Assembly (NCBI GenBank): GCA_041659585.1
Contig: JBAZXY010000044.1
Coordinates: 1 to 9,977 of the forward strand
DNA length: 9,977 nt
Source: UBA8518 sp041659585
GTDB lineage: Bacteria; Patescibacteriota; Minisyncoccia; Moranbacterales; UBA2206
Direction of reading: 5' to 3'
The translations under genes were made by a program, and so were the position numbers. Positions 6,271 through 9,977 of the stretch are shown piece after piece (within the stretch, counting starts at the first letter, position 1; each line of letters starts with the position of its first letter). Below the pieces are notes generated by a model. It saw nothing but the letters and a program-made list of their open reading frames with translations. It did no database searches and had not been told where the DNA came from.

Positions 6271-6645
6271 TTATTTAATATTTTTATAAATTTCTTGCAC
6301 GATTTCTTTATCAGAAGAGACCCGAATAGTGAAGCGTTCCGCTATTTTGTCCTTCATGGGCACGACAATCTCTTTTTTGTTTTCGGGTGCTACTGAAACA
6401 ATGCCATCGGCAATTTTTTCTTTACCAGCCAAAAGCTCCCAATGGAAATTAGATTGAGAGGTGAAATTTTCAATGACAAAATCCATGCTTTCTGTCTGAT
6501 GATTGGTAAAACTGAGAGAGAACCAGTCGGTGTTATGGGCCGGATTGTTATAGCGTGTGTCAATGGCAAATAAATAGCTGGCGCCGGCGACAAACAGCAG
6601 GGTGATAAAGAGGATGATTTTGTGGTGTTGATTAAGGGAAATCAT
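6271..6645 (-). CDS. Small membrane-anchored, beta-rich accessory protein
   Basis: This 124-residue protein has one N-terminal transmembrane anchor (~9-27) after a short basic start (NQHHK). It is followed by an exported-looking domain of alternating hydrophobic strands (WFSLSFTNHQ, MDFVIENF, FHWELLAG, EIVVPM, FTIRVSSD), suggestive of an Ig-like beta sandwich. Position 48-54 (TNHQTES) and the strand order recall the C-terminal extracellular part of DUF1616 proteins, whose N-terminal-like part is in the preceding gene; this is a weak resemblance. No catalytic motif is seen. It starts 5 bp after that gene's stop and has no SD, so translation is probably coupled. A role as partner of the 630-residue membrane protein is inferred from context. 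Confidence 0.75.
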   Translation of the reverse strand: MISLNQHHKIILFITLLFVAGASYLFAIDTRYNNPAHNTDWFSLSFTNHQTESMDFVIENFTSQSNFHWELLAGKEKIADGIVSVAPENKKEIVVPMKDKIAERFTIRVSSDKEIVQEIYKNIK

Positions 6646-6650
6646 AAAAA

Positions 6651-8543
6651 TTATTTTCGATAATAAATATTTATTTGCGAGGCGGAATAGATTTGGTCAA
6701 AATTGGTCAACTTCTTAAACTGCGCGCTATCAGAAATCGGGTTGACCATGATGAAATCAGTGCCCGTTTCTTGGAAACAAGCTTGCGCTTCTTGCGTAGC
6801 GGGGCTGGCAATCATAGTCAAGGTGCACATCTCGCGTGGTTTAGTGATATCATCATAGCGCTTAAAGTATCCTCGAGATAATGGGTTTTTATAGCCACGC
6901 ATCAGAAAAAGTTTGATCCAGGAATCAGCAGTAATATAATTATGATCTTTGAGAATCATGTCTGATGCAGTGGTATTTTGAGCAAGATAAGTGGAGGCGT
7001 TGAAAGTTTGCGCAATTGGACTGAGGTCTTCATTTTTTTTGAAAGCCATGGCTGAATCTCTTAGCCCATCCATAAAAACAAATGCTAATAGAATGATAGA
7101 GCTGATGATAAGGAGGAAATGGTTTTTTTTATTTTTAGAAAGAGTAAAAACAAAATAAACAGTATAAGCGCTCAGAATAGCTAGAGGATAGGAGAGATAA
7201 TTGCCGATACGACTACTGGGTAAGTTGACCAGGAGGAGCTTGGGAAGGGTGGACATGATGAGAATCATGGCTGCCCAGCTAAATAACAGAATATGCCCGA
7301 AGCTTTTGCGGCGGATGGTCCACGCCAAGATAAGCATCCCTACGAACCCGAAGGCGATACGAGCTTCGCCAATGGAGGAGCGTAAGTTGGTAATAGTGAG
7401 TCCGGCGCGAGTATCTTTAGATGGTTCTCCTACTGCCGTGCCTACGGCGCTACCACTAATGTAGGTCGGTGTGAAAACAAAAAAGAAAAAAACTAGACCC
7501 AGAGCAAAAACAATCAGCACTTGAGGAGAGAAAACTACTTGAAAAATAGAGGTGAAAATAGCTCTTAGTCGCGAAAAATTAAAGGCCAGAAAAAGCAGCA
7601 GGAAAAGAGCAGTGATGAAAAGAAAAATGAAAGCGGTGAGGTGATGGGTATAGAAAAGACCGAAGGTAGAGAAAATTGCTAGCGCTAGGAAAGTACGAGA
7701 GGTGTTGCCCGGTAAATCGTCTTTTTCAAAAAAAGAAAAAGCACGATAGTAAAAATAAAAAGACAGTGGTAACAGCAAATTGCCCATGATGTTTCCCACC
7801 ACACCTCCACTGACAAATTTGGCTTGCGGAGAACTGATAGCATAGAGCACGCCCAGAAAAAGCAGGGTTAGGATAGCGACATTTTTTTGCTTGGTCAGGC
7901 GCAAGACGAGAATGAAGACGGTCAGGATGCTCGCTAAATTAACCAGCAGGAGCACAACTATGGGAAAGGCTGAGAAAAAGCTAGCGCCGCTCAATAGGGC
8001 GATTATCCCGAAGATGATATGTTCGCCAATAATGAAGTCTGGCATGCCGTCATAGGTGGGCAAAGTATGATTTTCCACCATCCACTTGGCCCAATACATA
8101 TGATGACCCATATCAGTAGCAGTAGGGTAAACGGTGTTGGAAAGATAGGTTGTTTTGATGAAAATAGTTAGGAATAGCAAGATGAGGATGAGGATGAATT
8201 GATTTTTGGAAAAATGAAACAGCTCTGCACCATCTGCTTGGGGTGCAGAACCATTTTTTGGCTGATGACTCCGCACCCAAAAAATCGAAAAACATACTAG
8301 GACAAACAATGTAATTGCACTTAGTGCAGAAAGGCGGGTGATGGCCAGATGAGTCCTGGCAAAAATGAAAAAAATAAAATCTACGCTGATGATGCTGAGG
8401 CCGAAAGAAAGAACAAATCTTTCCAGGGTGTTCAGTAGAGAACTTTTGCCAAACACCGCCAGGAGCAGAAAATAGCCTGGCAAAAAAACCACAAAGACTA
8501 GCGAGGCGAAGAATAATAGTTGGGAGGTGATAGTTGCTAGCAT
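6651..8543 (-). CDS. Polytopic membrane protein, DUF1616-like start, GT-C-like glycosyltransferase candidate
   Basis: This 630-residue protein has about a dozen hydrophobic segments between residues 5 and 490 and a soluble C-terminal part (~500-630). The start, with LPGYFLLLAVFG (21-32) and LERFVLSFGLSI (40-51), resembles the N-terminus of DUF1616 proteins. A loop after the fourth segment contains TDMGHHMYWAKWMVENHTLP (143-162), with Asp144 placed like the catalytic acid in the first extracytoplasmic loop of GT-C enzymes. GEHIIFG (173-179) and YTHHLTAF (298-305) add conserved-looking His/Glu. GT-C enzymes use lipid-phosphate sugars at the outer membrane face, so it may attach or extend a surface glycan or glycosylate proteins. 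Flippase, polymerase or ligase roles remain possible. It sits 4 bp after a GT4 gene and 5 bp before the small anchored protein. No strong SD is present. Confidence 0.8.
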   Translation of the reverse strand: MLATITSQLLFFASLVFVVFLPGYFLLLAVFGKSSLLNTLERFVLSFGLSIISVDFIFFIFARTHLAITRLSALSAITLFVLVCFSIFWVRSHQPKNGSAPQADGAELFHFSKNQFILILILLFLTIFIKTTYLSNTVYPTATDMGHHMYWAKWMVENHTLPTYDGMPDFIIGEHIIFGIIALLSGASFFSAFPIVVLLLVNLASILTVFILVLRLTKQKNVAILTLLFLGVLYAISSPQAKFVSGGVVGNIMGNLLLPLSFYFYYRAFSFFEKDDLPGNTSRTFLALAIFSTFGLFYTHHLTAFIFLFITALFLLLFLAFNFSRLRAIFTSIFQVVFSPQVLIVFALGLVFFFFVFTPTYISGSAVGTAVGEPSKDTRAGLTITNLRSSIGEARIAFGFVGMLILAWTIRRKSFGHILLFSWAAMILIMSTLPKLLLVNLPSSRIGNYLSYPLAILSAYTVYFVFTLSKNKKNHFLLIISSIILLAFVFMDGLRDSAMAFKKNEDLSPIAQTFNASTYLAQNTTASDMILKDHNYITADSWIKLFLMRGYKNPLSRGYFKRYDDITKPREMCTLTMIASPATQEAQACFQETGTDFIMVNPISDSAQFKKLTNFDQIYSASQINIYYRK

Positions 8544-8547
8544 AAAT

Positions 8548-9621
8548 TTATTTCTTATTAACTAATGTTTCAATATCAGTGAGATAGAGTTGGGAAATTT
8601 TCTTCCAACTAAAATTGTCTATCACAAATTGGCGGGCTTTTTGACCAAAATTTTTGCGATAGGTTTCATCGGCTAGCAGCGCATTGATTCTCGCGACATA
8701 TCCGTCCACATTCTGGGTTTCCACCAGAAATCCATCTTGTTCATGTTTGATCGCATCCTTCAGGCCTTCGAGATTAGCAGCAATCACCGGGATACCGCAA
8801 TAGGCTGCCTCAATAACAGAAATGCCAAACCCTTCCATATCACCAGCAATGACAATGTTGGGTTGCACAAAGATGTCGCAAGTGTAAAAAAGCATATCTC
8901 GCACCGGGTCTCCCATATAGCCGATAGTTTTGACGCGCTTTTCCAGATGAGTTTCAGTAATGGCTTGCAGGATGTTTTCTTTGTCCGGACCGTCGCCAGC
9001 CACTATATATAAAACATTCTCAGCTAGTCTCGGCATGACGTTTCTAATAAACCACGCCACACCTTTTCGTCTAGCTAGTCTGCCGGAAGTCATAATGACG
9101 TGTTTGTTTTGCAAGTCTTCACCTAGGAATTTTTCCAAATCAGTTCGTGCAAATCCTCCTTGGAATTTTTCAATATCGATGCCATTGGGAATAAAGACTA
9201 ATTTTTCTTCCCCAATGCCTTTTTCTCGGGCGACGCGGATGGTTTCATTGCCCACGGCAATGAGCTGATCCATGCGCGGAATAAAAAAACCGACCCAGAA
9301 AGTTTGATAGATCCAATTATGGAAAGTCAAATCCAAACCATGGACCACAGTCACTACCGGCTTGCGATAGATAATTTTCAAAATCCAACCGATGTGCGCC
9401 AGAAGAGCATTGCCCAACACAATCACGTCATAGCGGGGCATCAAAAAAAGGCTCTTGATCAGGGCATAGGGCATCCACAGGGGCAAGATTTTCTTGCCGC
9501 GGCCATTGGCAATGACTTTTACTTCGGCAATTTTGCCTAGCCAGGTAGAGAGTTCATAATTCTGGTTTTCTACTCCGCCTACGGTTGGCGGGTAGGCATG
9601 GGAAATAAATAAAATACGCAT
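8548..9621 (-). CDS. GT4 family glycosyltransferase (GT-B fold)
   Basis: This 357-residue protein is a standard GT4 retaining glycosyltransferase. Visible features are the N-terminal strand and Gly-rich loop MRILFISHAYPPTVGGVE (1-18), the acceptor-side VVHGLDLTFHNW (92-103), the inter-domain FIPNGIDIEKF (143-153), the donor phosphate-binding GRLARRKG (180-187), VAGDGPDK (207-214), and a complete E-x7-E in EGFGISVIE (E263, E271). PimB- and PelF-like enzymes share these motifs; the sugar is not predictable. It is the first gene of the four-gene operon, with a promoter directly upstream (9648-9676) and a leader of ~20 nt. No SD is visible before the ATG. A second promoter and terminator lie further upstream. 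Confidence 0.93.
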   Translation of the reverse strand: MRILFISHAYPPTVGGVENQNYELSTWLGKIAEVKVIANGRGKKILPLWMPYALIKSLFLMPRYDVIVLGNALLAHIGWILKIIYRKPVVTVVHGLDLTFHNWIYQTFWVGFFIPRMDQLIAVGNETIRVAREKGIGEEKLVFIPNGIDIEKFQGGFARTDLEKFLGEDLQNKHVIMTSGRLARRKGVAWFIRNVMPRLAENVLYIVAGDGPDKENILQAITETHLEKRVKTIGYMGDPVRDMLFYTCDIFVQPNIVIAGDMEGFGISVIEAAYCGIPVIAANLEGLKDAIKHEQDGFLVETQNVDGYVARINALLADETYRKNFGQKARQFVIDNFSWKKISQLYLTDIETLVNKK

Positions 9622-9647
9622 AAAATGACTTAAGCAATTACTTTCAT

Positions 9648-9676
9648 ATTTTACCCTATATCCGTGAATTTTTCAA
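9648..9676 (-). promoter_or_regulatory. Proximal sigma70 promoter (P2) of the glycan operon
   Basis: On the minus strand, TTGAAA (9671-9676) and TAAAAT (9648-9653) are exactly 17 bp apart. The predicted start is ~9641, about 20 nt before the ATG at 9621. The -35 directly abuts the T-run of the upstream terminator, and the -10 overlaps one arm of an inverted repeat. Confidence 0.7.
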
Positions 9677-9716
9677 GAAAAAAAGCTCGCCACGCGAACC
9701 TTGTTAATAGGGTAAA
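9650..9716. repeat. 10-bp inverted repeat flanking P2 and the leader terminator
   Basis: TTTACCCTAT (9650-9659) and its exact complement ATAGGGTAAA (9707-9716) are 57 bp apart centre to centre. The left arm overlaps the P2 -10 box. The right arm lies inside the short transcript expected from P1. It may be a regulator-binding site at DNA level, or a long-range stem around the terminator in a read-through RNA. The role is inferred. Confidence 0.5.
9678..9702 (-). terminator. Intrinsic terminator between the two glycan-operon promoters
   Basis: On the minus strand, AAGGTTCGC pairs with GCGAGCTTT (nine pairs, two G-U) around the loop GTG and is followed by a seven-T run (A's at 9678-9684). It sits downstream of the minus-strand promoter at 9741-9769 and upstream of P2. 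The opposite strand has no T-run after the stem. The gene to the right is divergent, so it cannot be that gene's terminator. Confidence 0.65.
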
Positions 9717-9740
9717 TTTTCACTTCAGGCACTATACTTA

Positions 9741-9769
9741 ATTATACACTAAAAATAGCCTTTTGTAAA
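9741..9769 (-). promoter_or_regulatory. Distal sigma70 promoter (P1) reading toward the glycan operon
   Basis: On the minus strand, TTTACA (9764-9769) and a perfect TATAAT (9741-9746) are separated by 17 bp. The predicted start is near 9734. Its transcript would meet the terminator at 9678-9702 after ~57 nt, before reaching P2 and the first gene. Confidence 0.65.
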
Positions 9770-9835
9770 TAGCAGGGGGAATGGAGGCTTAAATAAGAGA
9801 ATATTTGGGGGTGATAAAATAAATGAACAGATACA

Positions 9836-9864
9836 TTGGCAGGAGAGTGAAAAAGAGGTAGGAT
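9836..9864 (+). promoter_or_regulatory. Weak candidate promoter of the DUF1294-like gene
   Basis: TTGGCA (9836-9841) and TAGGAT (9859-9864) are 17 bp apart. The expected start would fall on the ATG at 9871, making a leaderless mRNA. The same bases also contain AGGA (9860-9863), 7 nt before that ATG, which would instead be an SD of a longer transcript. Both readings are possible and only one can be right. Confidence 0.25.
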
Positions 9865-9870
9865 AGAGGA

Positions 9871-9977
9871 ATGAATGATCAATTATTAGGGGTGGGAATT
9901 TTTTTCTTGCTGGTCAATGCGACGGCTTTTTTGGTGATGCTGTGGGACAAGTCTCGCTCACGCCAAAAGGGAGCTGA
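9871..9977 (+). CDS. DUF1294-like small membrane protein, N-terminal part (cut by window end)
   Basis: The frame from ATG at 9871 stays open to the window edge (35 complete codons). It encodes one hydrophobic helix (~residues 5-25: LLGVGIFFLLVNATAFLVML) followed by WDKSRSRQKGA. The helix with Asn near its middle, then a D-K-x-x-A/S-R motif, matches the start of DUF1294 proteins. These are small integral membrane proteins of unknown function, typically with DKxxAxxxxxRxPE after the first helix. AGGA at 9860-9863 can serve as SD. The gene is divergent from the glycan operon and shares its ~250-bp intergenic region. Confidence 0.7.
   Translation, partial: MNDQLLGVGIFFLLVNATAFLVMLWDKSRSRQKGA

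Noticed and set aside
1..9977. Alternative genetic code (UGA read as Gly), CRISPR array, tRNA or mobile element
   Set aside because: UGA is used as a natural stop at 764 and 1499, and coding frames need no UGA read-through. No repeat-spacer pattern, tRNA-like cloverleaf or transposase was found on reading.

Overview
The window looks like a chromosomal segment of a small-genome bacterium, most plausibly a Patescibacteria/CPR lineage. This is inferred from gene content and style, not from a marker gene. Promoters are sigma70-like (TATAAT-type -10 boxes with 17-bp spacers), intrinsic terminators are frequent, and intergenic gaps are short and A/T-rich. Most starts lack a Shine-Dalgarno (SD) sequence. 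TGA is used as a stop (ends at 764 and 1499), so the UGA=Gly code of Gracilibacteria/Absconditabacteria is unlikely. No rRNA, tRNA, CRISPR array, insertion sequence or attachment site was seen.

Left part (1-3610). The + strand carries the Gly/Arg/Ser/Lys-rich C-terminal end of an upstream gene (1-177) and a bidirectional terminator. Next comes a two-gene unit: an AT-rich four-helix membrane protein (336-764) and a helix-hairpin-helix DNA glycosylase of the MagIII/endonuclease III superfamily without an iron-sulfur cluster (774-1499). A convergent minus-strand gene (1572-2780) encodes a putative two-winged-helix plus coiled-coil DNA-binding protein. It has the best promoter and SD in this part, plus two tandem terminators. 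It is divergent from tsaC (2994-3572), the tRNA threonylcarbamoyladenosine enzyme.

Right part (3611-9621). All five genes are on the minus strand. Transcribed from 9621 down to 5140 is a tight operon with gaps of 4-9 bp. It holds a GT4 glycosyltransferase, a 630-residue polytopic protein with a DUF1616-like start and a GT-C-like topology, a small membrane-anchored beta-rich protein, and a second GT4 glycosyltransferase. Together these probably build and attach a cell-surface glycan: cytosolic GT4 enzymes assemble it, the polytopic protein acts at the outer face of the membrane, and the small protein assists. After a 31-bp gap with its own -10 boxes comes a divergent RtcB-family RNA ligase (3612-5108), which shares a bidirectional terminator with tsaC.

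Right edge (9622-9977). The region upstream of the glycan operon is unusually structured. It has two tandem minus-strand promoters with an intrinsic terminator between them, and a 10-bp inverted repeat whose left arm overlaps the -10 of the proximal promoter. This resembles an attenuated leader or a short (~57 nt) RNA gene. The start of a divergent + strand DUF1294-like membrane protein gene runs off the window end.

The most interesting points are the promoter-terminator-promoter leader, the altered RtcB, the Cys-less and Lys-less glycosylase, the orphan winged-helix/coiled-coil gene, and the possible split of a DUF1616-type architecture over two adjacent genes. No clear-cut new multi-gene defence or mobile system is visible.
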